Assembly (NCBI RefSeq): GCF_028890485.2
Contig: NZ_JARCHV010000001.1
Location: 62,001-126,000, forward strand
DNA: 64,000 bases
Source of the DNA: Planococcus sp. SK3692
GTDB lineage: Bacteria; Bacillota; Bacilli; Bacillales_A; Planococcaceae
Direction of reading: 5' to 3'
The number at the start of each line of letters is the position of its first letter. Within the stretch, counting starts at the first letter, position 1. Under the pieces are notes generated by a model. The model had not been told where the DNA came from and did not search any database. It saw nothing but the letters and a program-made list of their open reading frames with translations. Shown in pieces: positions 34,210 to 42,706 of the stretch. A program made the position numbers and the translations under genes.

Positions 34210-35216
34210 CAGTTTTCCTCCTCCGGTAAAAATTCATTGGTGTATGCCTGTTCGACGTCCAATTCCTCATCCAGTAAGCCATTGTCGAACATCCAGGCAG
34301 CATAATCCGCCCAAACTTGCTCTTGTTGTTCGCCGAATTGCGGCGCATCGTCCTGGTATTTCGGCGATAGCCACTCTTGGCTTGCTTTCACCAGTTCCGG
34401 ATCCAAATCCGGCACTGCCTCGATCAAGACCTCAGCCGCTTGCTCCGGCTCATCAATGGCGAATTCATAGCCTTGCGACACGGCTTTGGTGAATGCACGA
34501 ACGGTTTCCGGATCGTCTGCGATCATGTTTTCATTCGTCATGAGGACCGGCGTGTAATAATCCAGTTTGTCCGAGAGATCGGTCAAATACTGCATGTTCA
34601 ATTCGTCGCCGCGTAGCTCGGCTTCAATGCCTGTCCAGCCGTAATAGATCCACGCAAAATCGATGTCGCGCTCGACGGCCGTGAAAAAATCGCTATTGCC
34701 AATATTGACGATGTCGACGTTTTCCACATCGGCCCCGCCTTGTTCCATAATGGACCCAAGCAACGCTTTTTCGACCGGCGCTCCCCAGCCGCCATAAGTT
34801 TTTCCTTCATAGTCACTTGGCGACTCAATGGCTTTTTCTTTGGGTGAGGCGAATCCAGACGTGTTGTGCTGGATGAGCGCCGCAATCGAGACGATCGGAA
34901 TGTCCTGGACACGAGCTTCCGTCAAGCTTTCCTGAGCACCAATGCCGAACTCCGCCTGGTTGGAAGCGACCAATTGATTGGCGCCTGCTTCACCTGGCAA
35001 GATGATCTCGACATCCAGTCCCTGCTCTTCGAAATAGCCCTTTTCCTGCGCGACATATAAGCCGGTGTGATTGGTATTCGGCGTCCAATCCAAGACCATC
35101 GTCACTTCTTTCAACTCTTGTGATTCATTCGCTACATCGCTGCCCGGATTTTCTGCTTCTTCAGTGCATGCCGCCATCAGCAATACCGGCGCGATGGCAA
35201 TCGTCCATTTTTTCAT
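34209..35216 (-). CDS. Thiamine-pyrimidine-binding lipoprotein (ThiY-like)
   Basis: A 335-residue NMT1/THI5-like extracellular binding protein: lipobox LMAAC (Cys17), then VTMVLDWTPNTNHTGLYVAQEKGYF, the family's opening, and a CxE-like pyrimidine pocket region with GAQESLTEA and YGGWGAPVEK. In Bacillus, ThiY binds formylaminopyrimidine salvaged from degraded thiamine. The upstream TPP riboswitch supports that role. First gene of the operon. Confidence 0.88.
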   Translation of the reverse strand: MKKWTIAIAPVLLMAACTEEAENPGSDVANESQELKEVTMVLDWTPNTNHTGLYVAQEKGYFEEQGLDVEIILPGEAGANQLVASNQAEFGIGAQESLTEARVQDIPIVSIAALIQHNTSGFASPKEKAIESPSDYEGKTYGGWGAPVEKALLGSIMEQGGADVENVDIVNIGNSDFFTAVERDIDFAWIYYGWTGIEAELRGDELNMQYLTDLSDKLDYYTPVLMTNENMIADDPETVRAFTKAVSQGYEFAIDEPEQAAEVLIEAVPDLDPELVKASQEWLSPKYQDDAPQFGEQQEQVWADYAAWMFDNGLLDEELDVEQAYTNEFLPEEEN

Positions 35217-35293
35217 CTTGTTTCCCCCTCTGAATTAACTCATAAAAGATGATTTCAGGAGCTGAATGAGGGGACATATCCAATTGCGGATAC

Positions 35294-35328
35294 AAAAAAG
35301 CGCCCAAGGTTATAGAAACCTTGGGCGC
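35294..35328 (-). terminator. Riboswitch expression-platform terminator
   Basis: Stem GCGCCCAAGGT/ACCTTGGGCGC followed on the minus strand by TTTTTT, between the TPP aptamer and ThiY. Ligand-bound aptamer should favour this terminator. Confidence 0.88.
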
Positions 35329-35358
35329 ATATCATCGCAGAATAGACCGATTTGAATA

Positions 35359-35446
35359 TGTTCCCTCCGCTGGTATTAGCCAGTTCAGGTTCCAAGGGTC
35401 AATATCTCACGGATATTCTCTCAATCGGCAACACCGATTCCCCCAC
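35359..35446 (-). promoter_or_regulatory. TPP riboswitch (THI element)
   Basis: The minus strand contains the aptamer landmarks in order: GGGGGAATCGGTG, the CTGAGA-like TTGAGAG, GACCCTTGGAACCTGAACTGG, and TAATACCAGCGGAGGGAA. These are the P2-P5 signature of the thiamine pyrophosphate riboswitch. It lies 140 bp before the ThiY-like gene and is followed by a terminator hairpin. Confidence 0.95.
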
Positions 35447-35551
35447 ATGTGTTTTATGAAATTAGCATTTGTCTTTCAAGGTCTATCTTGTCACAGATGA
35501 CGGATATGTTCAAGCACGGTCTGGCATCTCGCTTGAACAAATTAGAGTTCC

Positions 35552-35848
35552 TTACATCGGGACAGCTTCACCGCTGTAAACTTTGAGTTCGATTGGCGCG
35601 CTCATGAACCCAGCCGCTTTTTTGGAGAAAGCCGTGAAATGCTCGCTCGTGTTATGGGCTTCGATCGCTTGCGCATCTTTCCATACTTCAACCATCGTGA
35701 AATGGCCGTCCTTCTCTACCGATTTCATCAAATCGTATTGGATATTGCCTGTTTCTTGGCGCGAGGCTTCGATCAGGATTTTACTTTCGTTTAAAAAAGC
35801 TTGCTCTTGGTCCGGTTTAACTTGCAAATGTGCGTGAATAATCATCAT
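35552..35848 (-). CDS. ABM-fold quinol monooxygenase (YgiN-like)
   Basis: A 98-residue ferredoxin-fold protein of the antibiotic biosynthesis monooxygenase family: MIIHAHLQVKPDQEQAFL, QETGNIQYDL, FTMVEVWKDAQAIEAHNTSEHF. The family oxidises quinols without cofactors. Start is one of two adjacent ATGs (35848/35845). It follows a MarR gene by 29 bp on the same strand, so probably shares its operon. Confidence 0.85.
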   Translation of the reverse strand: MMIIHAHLQVKPDQEQAFLNESKILIEASRQETGNIQYDLMKSVEKDGHFTMVEVWKDAQAIEAHNTSEHFTAFSKKAAGFMSAPIELKVYSGEAVPM

Positions 35849-35877
35849 ATGATTTCGCCATCCTTTAATTTGTATTT

Positions 35878-36306
35878 TTAATAATCAACGATATTGTCTT
35901 GCATGCGACGCAGCATATCGCTAAGCGCATCCACTTCCTCAGCGGTAAAATCATGGAGCATTTGCTTGACGAAGCCCGTATTTTCTTTGCGGTATTCGAC
36001 GATGCGCTCGCGGCCTTCATCGGTTAGGCTGACAAAGATTACGCGATTGTCCTCTGGATTTCTGCGCTTTGTGACCATGCCGCTCGTTTCTAGTTGTTTC
36101 AAGTGGCGCGTGACCGCGGCGCTATCGATATTGACCAATTTTTGCAGCGTCGACTGATTGATTTCGTCCACTTTATAAAGCTGCGACAATAACTCATAAC
36201 GCGACGCACTGATGCCTGTGCAACGCTCGAACTTCGGGCTGATTTGATTGGTCAGGCCCTTAAACTGGTGCAGCACTTGTTCCTGCTTTGAAAATGAACA
36301 CGGCAT
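35878..36306 (-). CDS. MarR-family regulator
   Basis: A 142-residue winged-helix repressor: STLQKLVNIDSAAVTRHLKQLETSGMV recognition region and the wing KRRNPEDNRVIFVSLTDEGRE. Two cysteines, in MPCSFSK and FERCTGIS, could sense quinones or oxidants as in the YodB/MhqR families; this is inference. AGGAGGTC precedes the ATG. It lies between a nitroreductase and a quinol monooxygenase, which together look like a quinone/nitro detoxification unit. Confidence 0.88.
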   Translation of the reverse strand: MPCSFSKQEQVLHQFKGLTNQISPKFERCTGISASRYELLSQLYKVDEINQSTLQKLVNIDSAAVTRHLKQLETSGMVTKRRNPEDNRVIFVSLTDEGRERIVEYRKENTGFVKQMLHDFTAEEVDALSDMLRRMQDNIVDY

Positions 36307-36355
36307 TGAAAGACCTCCTAAATGATCGATGAAGTCAATTGATAGCTGTGCCCAC

Positions 36356-36373
36356 TATTCATTGACCAGTCAA
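36356..36373. promoter_or_regulatory. Candidate MarR operator (copy 1)
   Basis: The 12-mer TATTCATTGACC (36356-36367) occurs again at 37098. Here it continues into the inverted repeat TTGAC-CA-GTCAA just upstream of the marR gene. Confidence 0.4.
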
Positions 36374-36412
36374 ATATAATACATACATCCCCAATACTCA
36401 AGGTCGTCTGGC

Positions 36413-37057
36413 TTAGCTCCAAGTCGTGGTCGTCTCGACCGGCAAGCGGTACGACTGGAAGCCTTCGTTGGCCGCTTTACCAATCGTGAGAAGCATGACT
36501 GGCACATGACGCTCTTTGTCCAAGCCGAACGTTTCAGCGATCTTCTCTTTGTCATAGCCACCGATTGGGTTGGTGTCGTAGCCGAATGCACGGGCAACGA
36601 GCATCAACTGCATGGAGACAAGCCCTGAGTCGAGCATCACGATGTCTTTCATTTGCTCTCTCGACATGCCTTCATACAAAGGTTTGAAGTAGCCGACTTG
36701 GAATTCTTTCACTTCTTCCGGCATATAACCGAGTTCGACCGCTTTTCCATAAATCTCTTCTGCGTACTCAATGTTGTTGAGGTCGCCGAACACGGCGATG
36801 ACAGCTGATGCACTCATCACTTTTTCCAAGTTGAAAGATGCGAGCGGCGCAAGCTTTTCTTTTCCTTCTGCGCTGTCAATGACGACAAAACGCCAAGGCT
36901 GCATATTGATGGAAGACGGCGCCGTAGAAGCTTGTTCCAAGATTTCGGTCATTTCCTCGCGGCTGATTTTCACATCCGGATCATATTGTTTAATGGAACG
37001 GCGTCCATTGACGATTTCATTGAAGTCGTTGGTTTTTTTGCTTTGTAATGTGTGCAT
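36413..37057 (-). CDS. NAD(P)H nitroreductase (MhqN/YodC-like)
   Basis: A 214-residue FMN-dependent nitroreductase: NGRRSIKQYDP, QASTAPSSINMQPWRFVVI, and a C-terminal DTNPIGGYDKEKIAETFGL segment. It reduces nitroaromatics or quinones in the cytosol. AAGGAGC is 11 bp before the ATG. First gene of the nitroreductase-marR-abm group, with a sigma-A promoter and a shared 12-mer upstream. Confidence 0.9.
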   Translation of the reverse strand: MHTLQSKKTNDFNEIVNGRRSIKQYDPDVKISREEMTEILEQASTAPSSINMQPWRFVVIDSAEGKEKLAPLASFNLEKVMSASAVIAVFGDLNNIEYAEEIYGKAVELGYMPEEVKEFQVGYFKPLYEGMSREQMKDIVMLDSGLVSMQLMLVARAFGYDTNPIGGYDKEKIAETFGLDKERHVPVMLLTIGKAANEGFQSYRLPVETTTTWS

Positions 37058-37097
37058 GGTAAATTGCTCCTTTTTCTATCCTGATTGTTTTGAGGTA

Positions 37098-37109
37098 TAT
37101 TCATTGACC
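37098..37109. promoter_or_regulatory. Candidate MarR operator (copy 2)
   Basis: TATTCATTGACC downstream of the nitroreductase -10, identical to 36356-36367. Confidence 0.4.
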
Positions 37110-37132
37110 CCTCATTAATTGATGCCTCACAT

Positions 37133-37161
37133 AATATAAACCCATTGCAGGAAAAATGCAA
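37133..37161 (-). promoter_or_regulatory. Promoter of the nitroreductase operon
   Basis: Minus strand TTGCAT (37161-37156), 17-bp spacer, TATATT (37138-37133). Confidence 0.6.
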
Positions 37162-37276
37162 CTGAAAAGTTTCACAGTATTTCTGTACTATAGAAATCGG
37201 CGATAATTAACTAATGGGCTTTGCTTCAGGAAACTAAATCATATTTCGGAAAGCTTTTGTTCATGTTTCTTCACCT

Positions 37277-37723
37277 TCACCACTCAAACATACGAACATC
37301 TTTAGGAAGAACTTTTTCTAAAAAGGCTATTTGTTCTGCGTTTAATTCGTAACCGATTAATTCCATTCCATAATGTTCAGATGAAAATAGTAGTTCGCCT
37401 TGTCTCTCCAGAAATACAGAGAACCACTTCAACCTGCCTTTTGCATCAAGAGAACGCGTAAGAATGAGTTCTTTCGCTTTTTCATTTAATTGCCCATTTG
37501 CAATAAGCAACTGGCCATCGTCATCACGTTTTACATTCGGCAACTCATTTACAATATCTTCGAATTTTGCGCTTTCTTCTTTCCAGCAATGAATTTCAAA
37601 TGAATCTGCATACACAAAGAAATACTCAATCATCGGTATCCAAAACGAATAGTCTTCTGCGTAAGAAAATGTTTCAGGCGTATCCGCCATGCTTGTAAGT
37701 TCATAGTGCATATTGTGTTTCAT
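37277..37723 (-). CDS. Hypothetical protein
   Basis: A 148-residue soluble acidic protein that I do not recognise. It is rich in aromatic residues near the N-terminus (FSYAEDYSFWIPMIEYFFVY) and has ELILTRSLDAKGRLKWFSVFL in the middle. Start at the second of two ATGs, six bases after GGAGG. Base composition is more AT-rich than its neighbours, suggesting acquisition. Could be an immunity-type or small cytosolic adaptor, but nothing in the sequence settles this. Confidence 0.65.
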   Translation of the reverse strand: MKHNMHYELTSMADTPETFSYAEDYSFWIPMIEYFFVYADSFEIHCWKEESAKFEDIVNELPNVKRDDDGQLLIANGQLNEKAKELILTRSLDAKGRLKWFSVFLERQGELLFSSEHYGMELIGYELNAEQIAFLEKVLPKDVRMFEW

Positions 37724-37960
37724 CATCAGCCTCCGGAATTTTAGTCATTCGACTAGATTCTCTTTCTTCACTAAAAAACCCTATCGTCTTATTGAATATA
37801 GTTTCAACTACGCAACACTTCTAAAGATTAAAAGGATATTTATTATTTAAAGTCGAAGCAGTACATATAGAAATTCCTCACATGTTATCTATACTACTTT
37901 TTAATTTAACAAAATTTAGCCATTTCACCAGATCATTTCATCTGACAGGAGGCTTGGGTC

Positions 37961-38671
37961 ATGCTGTTGATACCGTTCTTGATCGGCATTGTATTCATCT
38001 TGATCCATTTTTTTGCCAGTGTCCTGGTGCCTCGAGATAAACTGAAGCAAGTGAAATGGTTTTCGTTTTCGGGCGGGCTAGCTGTTTCGTATATTTTTAT
38101 CTACCTGCTCCCCACGCTTCATAAGCAACAAGCCGCCATCGAAGAACCGTACCGGCAGTTGACGATGGAGTCGGAAATCTATTTCGTCGGCCTCCTCGGC
38201 GTCGTCATGTTCGTCGGTATTCAAATCGTCATCCAGCAAAACTACATTTCCCACACTTCGACCTTCTGGTCCGTCATCGTGTTCTATGCTTTCTATAACG
38301 CACTCGTCTCCTACTCCATTTTGTCGTTTGAAGTATCAGCCATTCAAGCCTTGTTCTATTGCGTCGCAATCGGTCCGCACTTCATGGCGGTCGCCCACGA
38401 TATGTGGAGAAAGTTTCCAGTGGAATACAATAAATACGGCCGTTATATATTGGCTGTCGGTATTATCAGCGGGTGGATTATCGCCTTGACGACAGAACTG
38501 ACACCGCTGTTCAAATCGATCGTCTTCTCCCTAGTTTCCGGTGCGATGATCTATACGGTTTTCAAGCACGAATTGCCGAGCGAAAAAGAAACGCATTTCC
38601 CGACTTTTCTTATTTCCGTTGTCATTTATTCCGCAATTACGATTACACTGAAATTTGTGTTCGAATGGTAG
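37961..38671 (+). CDS. Hypothetical seven-helix membrane protein
   Basis: A 236-residue protein with about seven hydrophobic helices; two charged loops (LVPRDKLKQVK and HDMWRKFPVEYNKYGR). I do not recognise the family with confidence. The intramembrane His/Glu residues (ILIHFFAS, FKHELPSEKE) recall ZIP-type carriers only loosely. GGAGG lies 12 bp before the ATG. Ends at a bidirectional terminator. Confidence 0.65.
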   Translation: MLLIPFLIGIVFILIHFFASVLVPRDKLKQVKWFSFSGGLAVSYIFIYLLPTLHKQQAAIEEPYRQLTMESEIYFVGLLGVVMFVGIQIVIQQNYISHTSTFWSVIVFYAFYNALVSYSILSFEVSAIQALFYCVAIGPHFMAVAHDMWRKFPVEYNKYGRYILAVGIISGWIIALTTELTPLFKSIVFSLVSGAMIYTVFKHELPSEKETHFPTFLISVVIYSAITITLKFVFEW

Positions 38672-38677
38672 ATAACA

Positions 38678-38717
38678 AAACAAGCCCAGCACAGTGATAA
38701 ACTGTGCCGGGCTTGTT
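38678..38717. terminator. Bidirectional terminator
   Basis: Stem AACAAGCCC-GCACAGT/ACTGTGC-GGGCTTGTT (one bulge) between convergent genes. Confidence 0.88.
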
Positions 38718-38719
38718 TA

Positions 38720-39823
38720 TTATCGCTTCTCTTCTTCCTCTTCATCATAAACTGGGAACTCGGGATCTTCAATAATTTGATAGGTCCCTTCCAGCATATT
38801 GATTTCAAGTGCATCAAATTCTATTCGAATCGATTCCGGCTCTTTGCCTTCCTCCATTCGGCTGACATGGCCAAAGGGATAAAAGGTCAATGAGGTGGCC
38901 AGAGGATCAAGCCCTCTCATTGTGGCGGTCCAAGAAAAATCTTCCCTAGTGCGGGCACCTGCGTAGGTTGTTCCACCATTATAAGGAACCAGGTAGACAT
39001 TGCCCAAATCATCCGCAGCCATCAGCTCGACTTCCACCGCTTCCCATATTTCCAATAAAGCTGGTTCCACCAATTGTTGATAGGCGACATTCACGGCAAC
39101 GTCCGTAAACGTTACTTCCGTAAAGTGAATGGACACACCGCCTTCTGAATTGATTTCGTCCAGTATAATCGGATCTGTTTTCAACTGATCGACCGCAAAC
39201 TCAAATTTCCAATCGCCTTCAATCTCTCCGCCATCCGTATACAGACTTTTCGGTTCCCACAATACGTTGACCTGGGCTGCTTCTTCGTCAAGATGCGGAA
39301 TGGTATTGATGCCAATCAATGACCCTTCTGCCAATTTCCAATCCATCGAGCCTGCAGGACCTTCTCCTTCAAGCAATTGCGGAAAACCTGTTAGGTAGGC
39401 AGAGTCATCTAATTCTTTATTTGCAGTAACCGTGTAAGTGAAAGTGACATTTGTTCCGTCGTATACAGCTTTGTCTATAGAAATGGTGATGCCATTGCTG
39501 GATTGGGTTAGTTTTACGTCATCACTGAAGCGCTCGTATTGGATGAGCCCCTCTTCTTCTTCGGCGAAAATGGAAAAGACATTTCCGATGACGGGTACTT
39601 GGGCCATATAATTTGCAAGAACTGGAGACGCAGAAAGAGTTGCCGTAAACAAGCCGATAAGTAGAACCGCTGCAGCGATAGTTGGTATGAGCCATTTTTT
39701 CCGTTTGTTCTTTTTAGGCTTTGAAGTTTCATAAAAGGCATCATCAATGATGGACTCCAAGCGGTCTTCCGGCACTTTGATATTTTGCATAGCATTTTTA
39801 ATTAAAATCTCTTTGTCGTTCAT
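38720..39823 (-). CDS. Anti-sigma factor, DUF4179 type
   Basis: A 367-residue single-pass protein: cytosolic N-terminus (1-42), membrane helix WLIPTIAAAVLLIGLFTATL, then an extracellular beta-rich DUF4179 region starting SPVLANYMAQVPVIGNVFSIF, and a Glu-rich tail. It overlaps the end of the ECF sigma gene by 26 bp. That pairing is the usual arrangement for the partner that holds the sigma factor at the membrane until an envelope signal arrives. Confidence 0.85.
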   Translation of the reverse strand: MNDKEILIKNAMQNIKVPEDRLESIIDDAFYETSKPKKNKRKKWLIPTIAAAVLLIGLFTATLSASPVLANYMAQVPVIGNVFSIFAEEEEGLIQYERFSDDVKLTQSSNGITISIDKAVYDGTNVTFTYTVTANKELDDSAYLTGFPQLLEGEGPAGSMDWKLAEGSLIGINTIPHLDEEAAQVNVLWEPKSLYTDGGEIEGDWKFEFAVDQLKTDPIILDEINSEGGVSIHFTEVTFTDVAVNVAYQQLVEPALLEIWEAVEVELMAADDLGNVYLVPYNGGTTYAGARTREDFSWTATMRGLDPLATSLTFYPFGHVSRMEEGKEPESIRIEFDALEINMLEGTYQIIEDPEFPVYDEEEEEKR

Positions 39824-40346
39824 CTGCGTACACTCCTTTCAAATCCTTTTTCAACATCGCCAATCCACGGTGAAGGGTTGTCTTCACTGTCCCTTCAGGA
39901 CATTCCATCACGATGGCGATCTGCTTTACTGTAAAATCTTGATAATACCTCAACATCAACGCTGTCTTGAATTTTTCAGGCAGCGAATCCAAGGCACTCG
40001 ACACATCCAATCGTTCGGCCACATCGGCGGTTGTACTATTTTCTAAATTCCGATCCTCCACTTCATCCATGTAGACCAACTTTTTATTGTTCTTTAAAAA
40101 CGCCAGCGCTTTGTTTATGCAAATGCGTACCAGCCAAGTTGAGAAATAATACGGTTCTTTCACTTGATGCACCGATTCGATTGCTTGAAGTACAGTTTGT
40201 TGAAATACCTCGAGAGCGTCGTCTTCGTTTTTCACATATGTATAAGCCATCCTGTATAATCTTTCTTTTTCAGATTTCAATAATTGCTGAAGGGCGATTC
40301 GGTCTCCCTCGATCGCCGCTGTAATTACTTCTTCATCGTGCTGCAT
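39798..40346 (-). CDS. ECF RNA polymerase sigma factor
   Basis: A 182-residue sigma-70-family ECF factor. Region 2 includes LYRMAYTYVKNEDDALEVFQQTVLQAI and region 4 LPEKFKTALMLRYYQDFTVKQIAIVMECPEGTVKTTLHRG. The ATG at 40346 is chosen because GGGAGG lies nine bases before it; the two ATGs further up overlap or precede that site. A TGAAAC -35 element upstream suggests autoregulation. Confidence 0.9.
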   Translation of the reverse strand: MQHDEEVITAAIEGDRIALQQLLKSEKERLYRMAYTYVKNEDDALEVFQQTVLQAIESVHQVKEPYYFSTWLVRICINKALAFLKNNKKLVYMDEVEDRNLENSTTADVAERLDVSSALDSLPEKFKTALMLRYYQDFTVKQIAIVMECPEGTVKTTLHRGLAMLKKDLKGVYADERQRDFN

Positions 40347-40369
40347 CTGCCTCATCCTCCCTTTGTATA

Positions 40370-40399
40370 TTAGAGATCCCAGCGGTTCAGAACGTTTCA
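40370..40399 (-). promoter_or_regulatory. Candidate autoregulated ECF promoter
   Basis: Minus strand TGAAAC (40399-40394), the hallmark ECF -35, then about 16 bp and a TCTCTAA-like -10, 25 bp before the sigma start. Confidence 0.45.
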
Positions 40400-40527
40400 A
40401 TTATTTTTGTTTTTTGTAAAACATTGTAATTCTCATTAAACTATACCTGCTAGAATTCACAACTACCATTTCATTGTAATTTTAGTTCTAGTGGTAATTA
40501 AAGATCATCCAATCACCAACAGTAAAC

Positions 40528-40555
40528 AAGAGCGCTGCAAATCTGCAGCGCTCTT
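40528..40555 (+). terminator. Perfect 12-bp hairpin terminator, gene served unclear
   Basis: AAGAGCGCTGCA/TGCAGCGCTCTT with a four-base loop, followed by TCTTTTT on the plus strand. It lies between two divergent starts, so no annotated gene precedes it on the plus strand. A short leader or unseen RNA from 40400-40520 is possible. Confidence 0.6.
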
Positions 40556-40650
40556 TCTTTTTAAACTATTGATTTCTTGCTGCAAAAAACAGCAAGATTC
40601 GTATAGAGCCTTCTTGAAATTCAGCGTAACCTGAACGGGAGGTGGTTGTT

Positions 40651-41895
40651 ATGTACCGACGTGTATTGAAAAACAAAAACATTATGTGTTACTTAGCGGG
40701 AGCTGGCATCTCCCAACTCGGCAATGTGTTGGCAGGGCTTGCCTTTCTTTTTATTTCCTATGAACTGACAGAGTCCGCCGCTTTAACGACCATCATTGCT
40801 ATATCACAAGCCATGCCTTATTTGCTATTTGGCTTGATTGGCGGGGCCGTTGCAGACCGGGGCCATAAAAAAAGGATGCTCGTATGGATCGACCTGCTGC
40901 GGATCCCGCTCATCTTTTCGTTGGTTATATTGCATCAACTGGACATGCTGGCGTTTTGGCATTTGCTGATGGTTGCCTTTGTGGTTCAAAGCTTGGGTTG
41001 TTTGTACAATCCCGCTTACCGAGCCGTGTTGCCGCTGATCACACCCCTTGATCAACAAACAGCGGTCAATAGCTTGTTGGATACAGTGACAAGAGGGATT
41101 CAAGTTTTGACACCTGTTTTCGCAATCGCCCTGGTAACTAGCGGGCACACGATTCACTTCTATACAATCGATGCCCTGACTTATCTTGCAAGTGCAATGC
41201 TGATCTTGAACGTGCATTGGCAGGAGGCGATAGATGAAAATGATAGAAAAAAGGTGCAAACACAAGGAATCTTTCGTTCGATTAGGGTGTTTATTCAGTG
41301 GGCAAAACGCGAAGAGACGATCAAGACTTTGTTTGTAGCAACGTTTTGGATGGTCTTTTTCAACACCTGGGTTTGGCAGGTCGGCTTACTGTTGCTGCTC
41401 ATTGATAGCTACCCTGGGAGCGGCCAACAACTTTACAGCCTGATCTTGGGTTGGTACGGAGTTGGTGTGATTTTGACCAATATCGCCATCCCTTATTTTT
41501 GGAAAACCTTGACCTTGCCGCTTTATTTAGGGGGCTCGATTGTTTGGGGAGTCGGACTTGTGGTGCTTGGATGTGCGAGTAACCTGCCGTTTTACTTTGC
41601 CGGAGTGTTAATTGCAGCGGCCGGTTTGCCGCTGTCCAGCCTAGCCCGGGTGTATTTGATCCAAATCCTTGTGCCCGCGAACATGATGGGCCGGGCTTTC
41701 AGCTTTAATGCGGTTCTACTCTATGGCTCCAACGTCTTGTCGCTCGCGGTCTTCGGCGCACTTGCTCACACCGTAGGCATCCAGCAGCTATTTATCATCT
41801 GTGGCAGCCTAATGGTGATGGCCGCCTTATTTTATCTTGTTCGAGGCGTCCTGACAGAACATACGCGGCGAAAAGCCGTAGAGCCGCTTGAATAA
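40651..41895 (+). CDS. MFS transporter
   Basis: A 414-residue, 12-helix major facilitator. Motif A-like loop GGAVADRGHKKRMLVWIDLLR between helices 2 and 3 is the typical drug-exporter signature. ATG at 40651 follows GGGAGGTGG. Its last 69 bp overlap the end of the convergent AraC gene. Substrate unknown. Confidence 0.87.
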   Translation: MYRRVLKNKNIMCYLAGAGISQLGNVLAGLAFLFISYELTESAALTTIIAISQAMPYLLFGLIGGAVADRGHKKRMLVWIDLLRIPLIFSLVILHQLDMLAFWHLLMVAFVVQSLGCLYNPAYRAVLPLITPLDQQTAVNSLLDTVTRGIQVLTPVFAIALVTSGHTIHFYTIDALTYLASAMLILNVHWQEAIDENDRKKVQTQGIFRSIRVFIQWAKREETIKTLFVATFWMVFFNTWVWQVGLLLLLIDSYPGSGQQLYSLILGWYGVGVILTNIAIPYFWKTLTLPLYLGGSIVWGVGLVVLGCASNLPFYFAGVLIAAAGLPLSSLARVYLIQILVPANMMGRAFSFNAVLLYGSNVLSLAVFGALAHTVGIQQLFIICGSLMVMAALFYLVRGVLTEHTRRKAVEPLE

Positions 41896-42651
41896 TTGAT
41901 TAAACGAGCCGATCGAAGAAAATCCACAGGCATAGGCGATATCCGTGATGGTCCGGTTTGTTTGGATCAATAGCTCCTGTGCTCTCACGAGACGATAAAG
42001 CTGCAGCCAGGAATACGGGGAAACGCCAATTTTCTCTTTGAATAGATGCGCCAATTGAAACTTGCTGATATCCAAAATCGCCGCCATCTCATCCAATGTC
42101 CACGCATGCTGATAATCATTTTTTAACGCTGTCATCACTTGAAAAAGTACAGGGTGGACCGTGCGGAAAGGTTCAGTGGTTATATCAGGTGTATGCGTCC
42201 CAATCGCGGTTTTTGCGAGCAATAAACTCAATTGGGCAAAGCTATGCTCCAAGAAAATTTCAGAAGAATCATTTCCGCTTTCCATCATCACGTATTGCTG
42301 CACAAAATGAACCCATTGCTCGATGAAAGGATTCTTCTGAGGCGTTTGTGCAAAATAAAGTTCCTTGTCGTTTCCGGTAACAGCCCTTGCTGCCTCCTTA
42401 AGAAACGAGGCATCCAGTTCGACCAAAAACTTATGGTCGTCTACTGCAAGTTGCCGGTGCCCATCATGCGGATTGAACACGATAAATTCTTGGTCCGATA
42501 TGGTTAGATCGTGGCGGTTGCTTTGGTAATGCATCGATCCTTTCAAGGAGAACATAAATTTAAAACACGGATCGTCGCGCCACAGGCTTTCCGACCTTTT
42601 TTGATCAGTTGATAACAATAAACAATTGGAAGCTTCCATAATGATGGCCAT
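41827..42651 (-). CDS. AraC-family transcriptional regulator
   Basis: A 274-residue regulator: N-terminal cupin-like sensor (with FIVFNPHDGHRQL) and C-terminal double HTH, WTLDEMAAILDISKFQLAHLFKEKIGVSPYSWLQLYRLVRAQELL then TITDIAYACGFSSIGSFNQLFKRLYGFSPRMF. The ATG at 42651 has AAAGGGTGG five bases upstream; longer starts lack a site. It converges on the MFS gene, with overlapping ends, and is divergent from the SDR gene. Confidence 0.88.
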   Translation of the reverse strand: MAIIMEASNCLLLSTDQKRSESLWRDDPCFKFMFSLKGSMHYQSNRHDLTISDQEFIVFNPHDGHRQLAVDDHKFLVELDASFLKEAARAVTGNDKELYFAQTPQKNPFIEQWVHFVQQYVMMESGNDSSEIFLEHSFAQLSLLLAKTAIGTHTPDITTEPFRTVHPVLFQVMTALKNDYQHAWTLDEMAAILDISKFQLAHLFKEKIGVSPYSWLQLYRLVRAQELLIQTNRTITDIAYACGFSSIGSFNQLFKRLYGFSPRMFCQDASNKIK

Positions 42652-42706
42652 CCATTCCACCCTTTCTATCTTTTCAAGTATTCCATTCATATAAGGAGTG
42701 ATCCAG

